From JBEGQX01 sp041180805 (GTDB lineage Bacteria > Planctomycetota > Planctomycetia > Gemmatales > Gemmataceae): a stretch of 17,709 nucleotides of DNA. Below are positions 1 through 7,261 of the stretch, piece by piece (positions within the stretch are counted from its first letter, which is position 1; every line of letters begins with the position of its first letter). The DNA lies in the NCBI GenBank assembly GCA_041180805.1, contig JBEGQX010000208.1, positions 1 to 17,709 on the forward strand, read 5' to 3'. Below the pieces are notes generated by a model. It made no database searches. It was not told where the DNA came from and saw only the letters and a program-made list of their open reading frames with translations. A program made the translations under genes and the position numbers.

Positions 1-969
1 TTTGCCATGCACTTTGTATTCAAAAACTGGCTTGCCCTGAGTCTTTCCAACTACCAAGGTTGGTACATCCGAACGAAGTGGAGGCAATTTGGCGGGGTAA
101 AATTCGGTCACTTCCCTGGGCAGGGAAATACTGGAAGGATACATGACCGGCACATCCATTGCCGTCTGCAGCCTCTTGAAGAAATCGTTCAACCAATCGC
201 CTGGCAACAACCTGAGGCACAATCCACCTGTTCCCGAGGCAAGCCCGTGCAAATTCGTTGGATCCAACCTTGGGCCAATTGGCATTGGGTAAAAGACCAC
301 TTCCTTCCGAACCATCTCTTCGCAAAGGGATGCACGGTCGGTGCCATCAATTGGCCCAGCGACGCTCATGCCATCGCCCAGGAACAATAAGACTTTTTTC
401 CTTCCATCAATTGCTTCAAAACTCTGAAGAGAATCCTGAAGACCTTTTTTCAGGTTTGTTCCACCCGATGCATATTCCTTTTGAAGCATCGCAAGGGAAT
501 CATGAAGGTCTTTTTTGGATTTGAAACCCCTGGAAATATCCTTGCTATCGTTGCTGACAGTCCAGATGGAAAGGCGATCTTCCGCACCAAGGTTATCCAC
601 CAGCATGGAGGCGATTTTTCTGGATGTTTCGATCGGAGCAACTGCCTGACTGGCGGAAGTATCTATCAAAAGCAGAATGTCTCGGGGCGATTTTTGAACT
701 GCTTCCAGCTTTGGCTGTACCTGCAATGCAAAAAATGAGTCGCCGTTTTGGGTCTTGTAAGAAACCAAAGGCAGGCCCGTAAAACGACATTCCGAGTACT
801 TGGCCTCGAACTGCCTGTCTTGCTGAGGATTTTGCAGCAAGCCCGTGCTACGCAGATCCTGACTGCCTTTGCCCTTGCCAGCTTCACCAAGAACCTTGGC
901 GGTCGTTGCTATGATCGCACCCAGACCTAGCACACCCAGCGCACCAGCAACCAGCTTAGTTCTCTTCAT
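1..969 (-). CDS. Secreted or anchored von Willebrand A-domain protein, 3' end outside window
   Basis: An open frame reads leftward from an ATG at 967-969 and has no stop before the window edge, giving at least 323 residues. The start MKRTKLVAGALGVLGLGAII has two basic residues and then a hydrophobic stretch to about residue 22, so it looks like a signal peptide or membrane anchor. A vWA domain follows, with a complete metal-ion-dependent adhesion site: DTSAS at 103-107, Thr171 in a GGTNL context and Asp199 in LGDGM. vWA domains bind ligands through a divalent cation, usually outside the cytoplasm. The residues after about 290 are not assigned to a domain. A G-rich stretch (AGGGG) lies about 10 nt upstream of the start. 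The gene is transcribed away from the glycan locus, so it is probably a neighbour rather than a member. The vWA call is firm; the role is unknown. Confidence 0.85.
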   Translation of the reverse strand, partial: MKRTKLVAGALGVLGLGAIIATTAKVLGEAGKGKGSQDLRSTGLLQNPQQDRQFEAKYSECRFTGLPLVSYKTQNGDSFFALQVQPKLEAVQKSPRDILLLIDTSASQAVAPIETSRKIASMLVDNLGAEDRLSIWTVSNDSKDISRGFKSKKDLHDSLAMLQKEYASGGTNLKKGLQDSLQSFEAIDGRKKVLLFLGDGMSVAGPIDGTDRASLCEEMVRKEVVFYPMPIGPRLDPTNLHGLASGTGGLCLRLLPGDWLNDFFKRLQTAMDVPVMYPSSISLPREVTEFYPAKLPPLRSDVPTLVVGKTQGKPVFEYKVHGK

Positions 970-1300
970 GGAACAGCCCCTGACCTTTTCGAAATTCCAA
1001 ACAAGGCTGGCAGAAAATCCGCCTACCCTATCAAACACTAAATTCTAAAAGATAAATAGCTTGCGCTGCAAATTATTCGCTTTTCCCACTCTTTTGCAAC
1101 CACCTTAAAATTGGAATATTGCGACATCCGTGTCTTTTCGATTCTTCTGGCTATTCTACCGCAACCAAAAAACTGGAATATCAGGATTCCTTTAACGGCT
1201 CTGACACCTCCAAAGGATGAATTGATTTTTTTTTAAAGTATTGGTAACACCCACGTTGGGAATGGATTCCGATTGCCTGGGAAAGGAATTTGAAGAGTTC
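970..1300. promoter_or_regulatory. Divergent intergenic region between the vWA gene and the glycan locus
   Basis: About 330 bases with no convincing gene lie between two divergent transcription units, so promoters for both should be here. A bipartite motif occurs twice: GCAACCA (1096-1102) with TGGAATAT (1112-1119), and GCAACCA (1161-1167) with TGGAATAT (1174-1181). The TGGAATAT halves are 62 bp apart, close to six helical turns. For the leftward gene a weak sigma-70-like pair is visible on the - strand: TTGCAG (1066-1071), an 18-nt spacer and TAGAAT (1042-1047). No strong rightward -35/-10 pair was found by eye. The regulatory role is an inference from position. Confidence 0.4.
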
Positions 1301-2083
1301 ATGTTATCGTACCTAAGTTCAATATGGGATTACCGTTACTTCTGGTTTTCCCTGGTTCAAAATGACTTGAAACAACGCTACAGGGGTTCGGTTTTGGGTA
1401 TGGGTTGGTCGCTTTTACACCCCATAGCCATGACCACCATCCTTTGCGTGGTGTTTGGGGGAATTTTCCAGCAAGATTACCGCTTTTTTGGTCCTTTTCT
1501 GCTTTCAGGAATGACAGTTTGGAATTTCCTAACCCACAGCATAACAATGGGTTGCAACAGTTTCTTTGCAGCCGAAGCCTATATCCGCCAGCACCCAACA
1601 CCCATGGCAATCTATCCTCTTCGAACTGTATTGGGTTCAGGTTTCCACTTTACGGTTGGAATGTTACTTGTGGTGGCGCTTAGCCTATGGTTTTTGGGAT
1701 TCCCCGGAATTCTGCCCATTCTGACACTAATTCCCACGATTTTGATGATTTTCATTTTGGCTTGGTCGTTATCGATGATCTTTGGGCTGTTCACCGTGAT
1801 ATTTCGTGATACCAAACATATATCCGAGATTGGCCTTCAGATTCTTTTTTACCTGACCCCTGTCATGTATCCTCCTTCGGTGCTGGAAGGAAGAAGAGTC
1901 GGTTATTTACTTAAACTGAACCCGATATCACCATTTTTGGAACTGGTCCGGGATCCGTTGATCTATTTGAAAACGCCTTCACTCGAAACTTTTGGTGTGG
2001 CTCTGGCAATCACCGCCCTTACCTACACCCTGGCTTATTCCCTGCTTCGTTCTTGGGAAAAGCGAATCATCTTCCATCTTTAA
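1301..2083 (+). CDS. wzm: ABC-2 type polysaccharide export permease (Wzm-like)
   Basis: This is an inner-membrane permease of the ABC-2 family that moves lipid-linked polysaccharide across the membrane with the ATPase encoded next. With this start it has 260 residues, the usual length for Wzm/TagG proteins. The cytoplasmic N-terminus carries the family hallmark NDLKQRYRGSVLGMGW, and about six hydrophobic segments follow, including long ones around 1660-1850. The motif LTPVMYP before the last helices is also typical. I chose ATG 1301 because family members normally begin about 10 residues before the conserved YR/W region and GAAGAG lies just upstream. ATG 1262 (273 aa) and TTG 1241 (280 aa) are in frame and cannot be excluded. 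It is the first gene of the rightward unit and is followed after 18 nt by the ATPase gene. Confidence 0.9.
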   Translation: MLSYLSSIWDYRYFWFSLVQNDLKQRYRGSVLGMGWSLLHPIAMTTILCVVFGGIFQQDYRFFGPFLLSGMTVWNFLTHSITMGCNSFFAAEAYIRQHPTPMAIYPLRTVLGSGFHFTVGMLLVVALSLWFLGFPGILPILTLIPTILMIFILAWSLSMIFGLFTVIFRDTKHISEIGLQILFYLTPVMYPPSVLEGRRVGYLLKLNPISPFLELVRDPLIYLKTPSLETFGVALAITALTYTLAYSLLRSWEKRIIFHL

Positions 2084-2101
2084 TTTATCGGGATCAATGG
2101 A

Positions 2102-2857
2102 ATGGCACGATTAGAACTGGATCATGTGGACCTGACATTCAAGGTAAGATCATGCAATGTGATCACCCTGAAGGAGTTTTTGCTTGGGAAGATATTCACC
2201 AACAAAACCCGACCAAACATGGAAGTCCATGCCCTGAAAAATGTCTCCTTCTGCGTGGAACAAGGGGAAAGACTCGGCATTATCGGTCATAACGGTGCTG
2301 GCAAAAGCACCATGCTGAAAACCCTTGCTGGTGTATACCAGCCCACCCGTGGCAAAAGGATTATTGAGGGAAGGGTTTCTTCACTTTTTGAAATCGCACT
2401 TGGGTTTGAACCCGAGGCAAGCGGTTGGGAAAATATATCTTTCCGAAGTTATCTTCAGGGTGAAACCCCCAAAACCATATCCAAGAAACGCCAGGCCATC
2501 GCCGATTTCACCGAGTTAGGTGATTTCTTAAAAATGCCTGTTCGCTACTATTCTGCTGGTATGCTGGTAAGACTGGCTTTTTCCATAGCCACCTCGATTG
2601 ATCCTGAAATTCTACTTGTTGATGAAGTCCTTGCTGCGGGCGACCTGGCTTTTCAGGAAAAAGCACGCAACCGCATGAAGGAAATGATGGCGCGGGCGCA
2701 TTTAATGGTAATGGTCAGCCATGATTTGGGCTCAATTCAAACTCTTTGCGACAGGGCAATCTGGATGGATCATGGTTCGGTTCGCATGTTTGGAAAAACT
2801 CAGGATGTGATCGGCGCATACATGAATTCTGTAAAACCAGAGACAGCAGCAGCCTAA
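2102..2857 (+). CDS. wzt: ABC transporter ATPase for polysaccharide export (Wzt-like, short form)
   Basis: This is the cytoplasmic ATPase that powers the Wzm-like permease. The nucleotide-binding domain fills the protein: Walker A GHNGAGKST at 62-70, signature YSAGM at 150-154, Walker B ILLVDE at 160-165 and the switch histidine in VSHD near 207. The segment from 20 to 45, before Walker A, matches the TagH/Wzt pattern. At 251 residues it lacks the roughly 150-200 residue C-terminal carbohydrate-binding domain found in Wzt proteins that recognise a capped O-antigen end. It therefore resembles the short exporters that do not read the chain terminus. GGGA at 2090-2093 lies 8 nt before the ATG. 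Its TAA overlaps the next start by one base (TAATG), which implies translational coupling. Confidence 0.92.
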   Translation: MARLELDHVDLTFKVRSCNVITLKEFLLGKIFTNKTRPNMEVHALKNVSFCVEQGERLGIIGHNGAGKSTMLKTLAGVYQPTRGKRIIEGRVSSLFEIALGFEPEASGWENISFRSYLQGETPKTISKKRQAIADFTELGDFLKMPVRYYSAGMLVRLAFSIATSIDPEILLVDEVLAAGDLAFQEKARNRMKEMMARAHLMVMVSHDLGSIQTLCDRAIWMDHGSVRMFGKTQDVIGAYMNSVKPETAAA

Positions 2858-3837
2858 TGACGAATCTCAGCGCCTTCTATTCCCCAATTCGTTTCCAGCC
2901 ATTTCACCGGCCAATGGTTTGGGGCGGAAGAACCCTTGAAACCCACCTGAAACGCCATCTATCAAGTTCAGAAAACTACGGGGAATCCTGGGAAATAAGC
3001 GATCATCCCAGCCACCTTAGCGTGGTTTCCGAAGGCCCACTTCATGGAAAAACCCTGCGGGAATTAATGCGGGAAAACTCCAAGGAACTTCTTGGAAAAA
3101 ATTCCAGCCACTCCAGTTTTCCCTGGCTTGTGAAATACTTGGATGCGCACGATTGGCTTTCGGTTCAAGTTCATCCGGATGAGCACAAGGTAAAAACGCT
3201 ATGGCCTGGCGAAGGCCCCAAAAACGAGGCCTGGCTAATTCTGGATGCCAAGCCAACTGCCAAAATATTTGCCGGCCTTTTGCCTGGAGTAACTCCCCAG
3301 CAGGTTCGGGATGCCTCCATTGCGGGTACCGTAGGAGAATTATTGCATCAATTCACCCCCAGGAAAGGTGATTGTGTTTACCTTCCCGCTGGCACGGTTC
3401 ATGCGGTTGGTGGAGGGGTCTTGATAGCTGAAATTCAGCAAACCAGTGATGCAACTTTCAGGTTGTTTGATTGGAATCGTAAAGATAGCCAAGGCAAAAG
3501 CCGTCAACTGCACCTCGAGGAGTCCATGGCTTGCATTGACTGGACCTCGGGACCTGTTCATCCAGTCAAAAACAATCCCAACGAGGCACGTTGCACATTA
3601 GTAAAAACACCTTATTTTCATCTGGATATTTTAAATTCCAAGACAACCCAGGTGCTTTCAAATGAAGGACAAATGCAGGTGGGTATGGTTCTTGAAGGGG
3701 AAGGCACTCTAACCTCGGAATCTCACCAAATACATATCAAACCAGGCGATACCTTCTTGTTTCCAGCAAGCTTGAAGCAGGTTTCCTGGCAACCAGTGGG
3801 CACACAAAGAATACTCCTAGGAACTTTACCCAACTAA
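2857..3837 (+). CDS. manA: Mannose-6-phosphate isomerase, class I type
   Basis: It interconverts fructose 6-phosphate and mannose 6-phosphate in the cytoplasm, the entry step to GDP-mannose. At 326 residues it matches the short Bacillus-like class rather than the roughly 390-residue enterobacterial enzyme. The zinc-binding cupin residues are visible: Gln104 and His106 in QVHPDEH, Glu124 in NEAW, and His182 in LPAGTVHAVGGG. The active-site arginine is likely Arg202 in FRLFDWNR. The frame stays open upstream inside wzt, but the family N-terminus (a FxPxF-like start and then WGG) places the start at ATG 2857, sharing one base with the wzt stop. No phosphomannomutase or mannose-1-phosphate guanylyltransferase is in the window, so the pathway must be completed elsewhere. 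Confidence 0.9.
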   Translation: MTNLSAFYSPIRFQPFHRPMVWGGRTLETHLKRHLSSSENYGESWEISDHPSHLSVVSEGPLHGKTLRELMRENSKELLGKNSSHSSFPWLVKYLDAHDWLSVQVHPDEHKVKTLWPGEGPKNEAWLILDAKPTAKIFAGLLPGVTPQQVRDASIAGTVGELLHQFTPRKGDCVYLPAGTVHAVGGGVLIAEIQQTSDATFRLFDWNRKDSQGKSRQLHLEESMACIDWTSGPVHPVKNNPNEARCTLVKTPYFHLDILNSKTTQVLSNEGQMQVGMVLEGEGTLTSESHQIHIKPGDTFLFPASLKQVSWQPVGTQRILLGTLPN

Positions 3838-3862
3838 ATAACCATTGGAAGGATTTAGAATC

Positions 3863-4339
3863 ATGGAATTCAAAAACGGACACATTGAAGGGGTCATCTG
3901 GAAAAGCCTTTCGATTTATAAAGACCAACGCGGTTGGCTTTGTGAACTTTTCCGCCATGACGAACTGGACAAGGAATTTCACCCCACCATGGCCTATATT
4001 TCCATGACGGAACCGGGGGTCGCACGCGGTCCGCACGAACATCATGAGCAGGCAGACTGTTTTTGTTTTATAGGCCCCTCGAATTTCAAGGTTTACCTCT
4101 GGGATTCCCGTAAAAACTCCAAAACCCATGGGGTCAAGGATGTTCAGGTTGTTGGGGTTGATAAACCCATGCTGCTTATTGTGCCTCCGGGTGTTGTGCA
4201 CGCTTATAAAAATGTGGGAACAGGCCAGGGCCTTGTGTTCAATTGCCCGAACAAACTTTACAAGGGTTGGGGCAAAAAAGAGCCAGTGGATGAAATTCGC
4301 CACGAGGAAGTTCATAACAGTCCTTTTCACCTCGACTAA
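3863..4339 (+). CDS. RmlC-like cupin, probable nucleotide-sugar 3,5-epimerase
   Basis: This is a 158-residue single-domain cupin of the dTDP-4-dehydrorhamnose 3,5-epimerase family, which moves protons at C3 and/or C5 of 4-keto nucleotide sugars. Visible signatures are DQRGWLCELF at 21-30, RGPHEHHEQAD at 55-65 with the candidate catalytic His58, PPGVVHAY at 108-115, and Tyr133 in KLYKGW as the possible general acid. True RmlC proteins are about 180 residues, so this is a compact relative. In a GDP-sugar locus it is more likely to act on a GDP-4-keto sugar, like MlghB of Campylobacter, than on dTDP-rhamnose; that substrate is inferred. GGAAGGA at 3847-3853 selects ATG 3863 over the in-frame TTG 3845. 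A non-epimerising cupin isomerase is the alternative. Confidence 0.75.
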   Translation: MEFKNGHIEGVIWKSLSIYKDQRGWLCELFRHDELDKEFHPTMAYISMTEPGVARGPHEHHEQADCFCFIGPSNFKVYLWDSRKNSKTHGVKDVQVVGVDKPMLLIVPPGVVHAYKNVGTGQGLVFNCPNKLYKGWGKKEPVDEIRHEEVHNSPFHLD

Positions 4340-4361
4340 TTACCCAGCAAACCCACTTGAC

Positions 4362-4378
4362 CAAATTTTCACAATTTG
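4362..4378. repeat. Small AT-rich inverted repeat upstream of gmd
   Basis: CAAATT (4362-4367) and AATTTG (4373-4378) form a perfect 6-bp inverted repeat with a 5-nt loop in the 87-nt gap before gmd. It is AT-rich and not followed by a T-run, so it is a poor terminator. It could be a weak operator or chance. Confidence 0.25.
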
Positions 4379-4426
4379 ATTAGACTTGTTTCAAATTCAT
4401 TTACATCAGATCAAGGAAGATCGAGA

Positions 4427-5425
4427 ATGACACCAGGAAGTAAAAAAACAGCGTTAATTACCGGCATTAACGGTCAAGATGGCAGCTATTTGGCAGAACT
4501 TCTTCTTACCAAGGGTTATCGCGTTACCGGCATAGTGCGCAGAGCCAGCACCGAAACTCTGCAAAGAATCGAGCACATCCGCTCAAAGATTGAAATCTAT
4601 CAGGCGGACCTTTTGGATCAATCTTCACTTGCCAAGGTTCTTGCTGATGTCCAGCCAGATGAAGTTTACAACCTGGCAGCCATGTCGTTTGTACCAACTT
4701 CCTGGCAGCAGCCCGTTCTTACCGCGGAGTTTACCGCCGTGGGTGTTACACGGCTTCTTGAAGCACTTCGTCAGTCCTGCCCCAAAGCCAGATTCTATCA
4801 GGCCTCCAGCAGCGAAATGTATGGCAAAGTTCTTGAAACCCCCCAGAAAGAAACCACTCCCTTTTATCCGCGTTCACCCTATGGCGTCGCCAAAGTGTAT
4901 GGCCATTACATCACCGTGAACTATCGGGAAAGTTACAACCTGTTTGCCTGCTCAGGAATTCTTTTCAACCATGAATCCCCACGCAGGGGCCTTGAATTCG
5001 TCACTCGCAAAATCACGGATGGTGTGGCCAAGATCAAGCTTGGCATGGAAAAAGAACTTCGCCTTGGAAACCTTGATGCCCGCAGGGATTGGGGTTTTGC
5101 GGGCGATTATGTCCGCGCCATGTGGCTGATGCTTCAACAAGACAAGGCAGATGATTACGTGGTTGGCACCGGCGAAACACATACCGTAAGGGAATTCGTG
5201 GAAATTGCCTTCGGCCATGTTGGACTCGACTGGAAAAAGCATGTGGTTATTGATCCCAAGTTTTATCGCCCCGCAGAGGTGGATTTGCTACTTGGAGACC
5301 CAACCAAGGCTGAGAAATGTTTGGGTTGGAAACCCGAGGTTTCCTTCCCGCAGTTGGTCAAAATGATGGTGGATTCAGATTTGAAGGTCCTGACCGCTGG
5401 CATCAATCAGAAAAACGCCGCCTAA
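4427..5425 (+). CDS. gmd: GDP-mannose 4,6-dehydratase (short-chain dehydrogenase/reductase)
   Basis: This NADP-dependent SDR converts GDP-D-mannose to GDP-4-keto-6-deoxy-D-mannose, the branch point for fucose, rhamnose, perosamine and branched deoxy sugars. The 332 residues show the Rossmann motif GINGQDG at 13-19, SSSEMYG at 127-133, the catalytic pair Tyr152 and Lys156 in PYGVAK, and the family motif NHESPRRG at 181-188. NLDARRDWGFAGDYV and the C-terminal FYRPAEVDLLLGDP are also characteristic. AAGGAAGA at 4413-4420 lies 6 nt before ATG 4427, so the in-frame upstream TTG 4376 is rejected. Related enzymes (DmhA/WcbK type) use GDP-manno-heptose instead. Because the heptose pathway lies downstream, that alternative substrate is realistic and cannot be settled from motifs. 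Confidence 0.93.
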   Translation: MTPGSKKTALITGINGQDGSYLAELLLTKGYRVTGIVRRASTETLQRIEHIRSKIEIYQADLLDQSSLAKVLADVQPDEVYNLAAMSFVPTSWQQPVLTAEFTAVGVTRLLEALRQSCPKARFYQASSSEMYGKVLETPQKETTPFYPRSPYGVAKVYGHYITVNYRESYNLFACSGILFNHESPRRGLEFVTRKITDGVAKIKLGMEKELRLGNLDARRDWGFAGDYVRAMWLMLQQDKADDYVVGTGETHTVREFVEIAFGHVGLDWKKHVVIDPKFYRPAEVDLLLGDPTKAEKCLGWKPEVSFPQLVKMMVDSDLKVLTAGINQKNAA

Positions 5426-5437
5426 CGGAAGGCATTT

Positions 5438-5812
5438 ATGATGTCACAGAAGCCAGGGTTTGAAGAAGCTCCAGGCTTGGAAGAACTGGCCCAAAGAATG
5501 AAACACGGGCTAAGCCTTTCCAGACAAAGACTTGCCGGCGAAAAAAGTCCCGAAATTGAAAAAGTCGCTTTACGCTCCCCAACCAATGTTGGAAAGCTAA
5601 AGCGATTTTTACTTTTCCCATGGTTTTTTCTCAAACATAGGTTTGAAACCATGTTGGAAGAACGAGTTGCCCCCTTGGAACATCTCATCGACCAGCAAAA
5701 CTCGAAAATCATGGACCTTGAATTTCGCCTGGAGTTTCTTGAAACGAACACCAAAATCCAACATCCGGAACTTGTAAATCGTCAATTTTCCTGGAAGAAC
5801 CTTGCTGATTAG
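5438..5812 (+). CDS. Small coiled-coil protein of unknown function
   Basis: I do not recognise this 124-residue protein. The N-terminal half is polar and charged. A short hydrophobic, aromatic stretch (FLLFPWFFL, residues 57-65) is preceded by basic GKLKR, and residues about 71-104 have the regular Leu/Ile spacing and charge pattern of a coiled coil. The hydrophobic patch is too short for a standard transmembrane helix and could be a membrane-surface anchor. GGAAGG at 5427-5432 precedes ATG 5438; ATG 5441 is also possible. The gene sits 12 nt after gmd and 12 nt before a glycosyltransferase, so it is co-transcribed with them. A scaffold or chain-length role at the membrane is conceivable, but nothing in the sequence proves it. 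Confidence 0.7.
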   Translation: MMSQKPGFEEAPGLEELAQRMKHGLSLSRQRLAGEKSPEIEKVALRSPTNVGKLKRFLLFPWFFLKHRFETMLEERVAPLEHLIDQQNSKIMDLEFRLEFLETNTKIQHPELVNRQFSWKNLAD

Positions 5813-5824
5813 AAGGCAAAAAGT

Positions 5825-7261
5825 ATGCACCTTCTAATTGATGGACAAGCCTTGCAAGCAAACCATGTAAAAGGCCGTGGTATCGGCCGTTACTCATCCA
5901 ATCTCATCGATGGATTGTTGGCTCTTGGTAAAAATGCAAAAATTGAACTGATTCTGCATACCGATTTGGAGATACCCCGGAACATTCCCAACGGCATTTC
6001 CACCCTGCTTTTTCCTTCATTTCCTTACCGCAAAAACCATCTCGACCGCAGTGAACAGGAAAAAGTGGAATTTCTGTATGGCGATTGGCTTAGCAACTTT
6101 AATCCGGATTGGATTCTGGTGCCCAACCCAATGGATTATGACCTTCTGGTCCCCAGATTTATCTCACCAAAGGTTAGGATCGCCGCAATCCACTATGACT
6201 TGATACCACTACTGTTTCACCCCGTTTATTTGAAGGAACCTTTTTATTTCACAGGCTATGCAGGCCGCTTGCGACAATTGCTTTCCTTTGACCTGCTTCT
6301 TTCCATATCTAAAACTTCCACGAATGACCTGGTTAGGTTGTTTCCGGAGGCTAAAAGCAGAATAAAAACTATCTCAGGTGCAACAGATCCTTTTTTTTCC
6401 TTTAAAAACGACTCTTCAGAAGTCACTTTTCATTTAAAAGAAACACTTCAACTTAATAAGGAATTCCTCTTTCATCTGGGTGGCCCGGAACCCAGAAAAA
6501 ACCTTGATGGAGCCATCAGGGCTCTGGGTTATCTTGTGCACCAATACAATAGAGATTTGCTGTTAGTCTTGGTTTGCAACCCTCATTCCAAAGAAAAATC
6601 GGTTCTTGAAGCTATTGCCAGGGAATGTGGCGTAGTTGATCGCTTGAGATTACTTCCAAGGATGAATGACCAGGAATTGCGTTTTCTTTATGAGAATTGC
6701 CGGGTATTTCTTTTTCCCTCTTATTATGAAGGCTTGGGGCTGCCGGTGCTGGAGGCCCAGCAAATTGGGGCCCCAATCGCTTTGTCGAATGTTTCATCAT
6801 TACCAGAATTTGCCGGAGTGGGAGCCGCCCTATTCAATCCTGGGGACCCAAAAGACATTGCAAAATCTGTCCATGAATTGTTGGCATTGCCACGGCACCA
6901 TGGCCAGAAGGAACGAAAAGCTTTCGCAAATGAATTTTCCTGGCAGAAAACTGCGTTACTTGCTTGGAATGCCATGGAATCTTTTAAAGCCGTACAAAAG
7001 GTTGCCAGCAAGCCAAAGGCAGCAATTTGTATTTCTGGCAAATTAATGTTGGAAAAACCATTAACGAATCTTATTTATCCTTTGTTGGAAGCCAAAAAAG
7101 AATATCTTTTAGACTTGGTAATAGATTCCCCCTTGGGCATTACTTACAGGGCTTTTGCCGATCTATTTCCAATAATCAATGTGAAGGAATTTCAAACCAG
7201 AAAAAGGATGGGGCATTACGATGCCATTCTGAATTGGAATAATGATGGCACATTCACCTGA
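5825..7261 (+). CDS. GT4-family glycosyltransferase with a truncated second module
   Basis: A cytoplasmic GT-B fold retaining glycosyltransferase that adds a sugar from a nucleotide donor to the growing glycan. The first module covers about residues 1-390. GRGIGRYSSNL at 17-27 is the usual glycine-rich acceptor-side loop, HLGGPEPRKNL around 217-227 carries the donor-binding Arg/Lys, and YEGLGLPVLE at 301-310 is the EX7E motif (Glu302, Glu310). After residue 396, KPKAAICISGK starts about 80 residues that look like the beginning of another GT-B module, ending in YDAILNWNND just before a TGA. In tandem glycosyltransferases this is where the second module would continue. AGAAGG at 5811-5816 lies 8 nt before the ATG. 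Donor and acceptor are unknown. Confidence 0.85.
   Translation: MHLLIDGQALQANHVKGRGIGRYSSNLIDGLLALGKNAKIELILHTDLEIPRNIPNGISTLLFPSFPYRKNHLDRSEQEKVEFLYGDWLSNFNPDWILVPNPMDYDLLVPRFISPKVRIAAIHYDLIPLLFHPVYLKEPFYFTGYAGRLRQLLSFDLLLSISKTSTNDLVRLFPEAKSRIKTISGATDPFFSFKNDSSEVTFHLKETLQLNKEFLFHLGGPEPRKNLDGAIRALGYLVHQYNRDLLLVLVCNPHSKEKSVLEAIARECGVVDRLRLLPRMNDQELRFLYENCRVFLFPSYYEGLGLPVLEAQQIGAPIALSNVSSLPEFAGVGAALFNPGDPKDIAKSVHELLALPRHHGQKERKAFANEFSWQKTALLAWNAMESFKAVQKVASKPKAAICISGKLMLEKPLTNLIYPLLEAKKEYLLDLVIDSPLGITYRAFADLFPIINVKEFQTRKRMGHYDAILNWNNDGTFT

Noticed and set aside
7..524. Rightward open frames across the first 500 bases
   Set aside because: They are antisense to the vWA frame, which has a signal-like start and a full metal-binding motif; the rightward translations show no family features.
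1222..1250. TTGATT with TAACAC as a rightward promoter
   Set aside because: The -10 match is poor and the T-run makes chance similarity likely.
1241..1300. TTG 1241 or ATG 1262 as the start of the permease
   Set aside because: Both are in frame, but they add 13-20 residues before the usual family N-terminus and have poor ribosome sites. They are kept as alternatives only.
3737..4330. A 197-codon open frame on the - strand opposite the RmlC-like gene
   Set aside because: It lies antisense to a gene with clear cupin motifs and a ribosome site, and its translation shows no domain. It is a codon-bias shadow.
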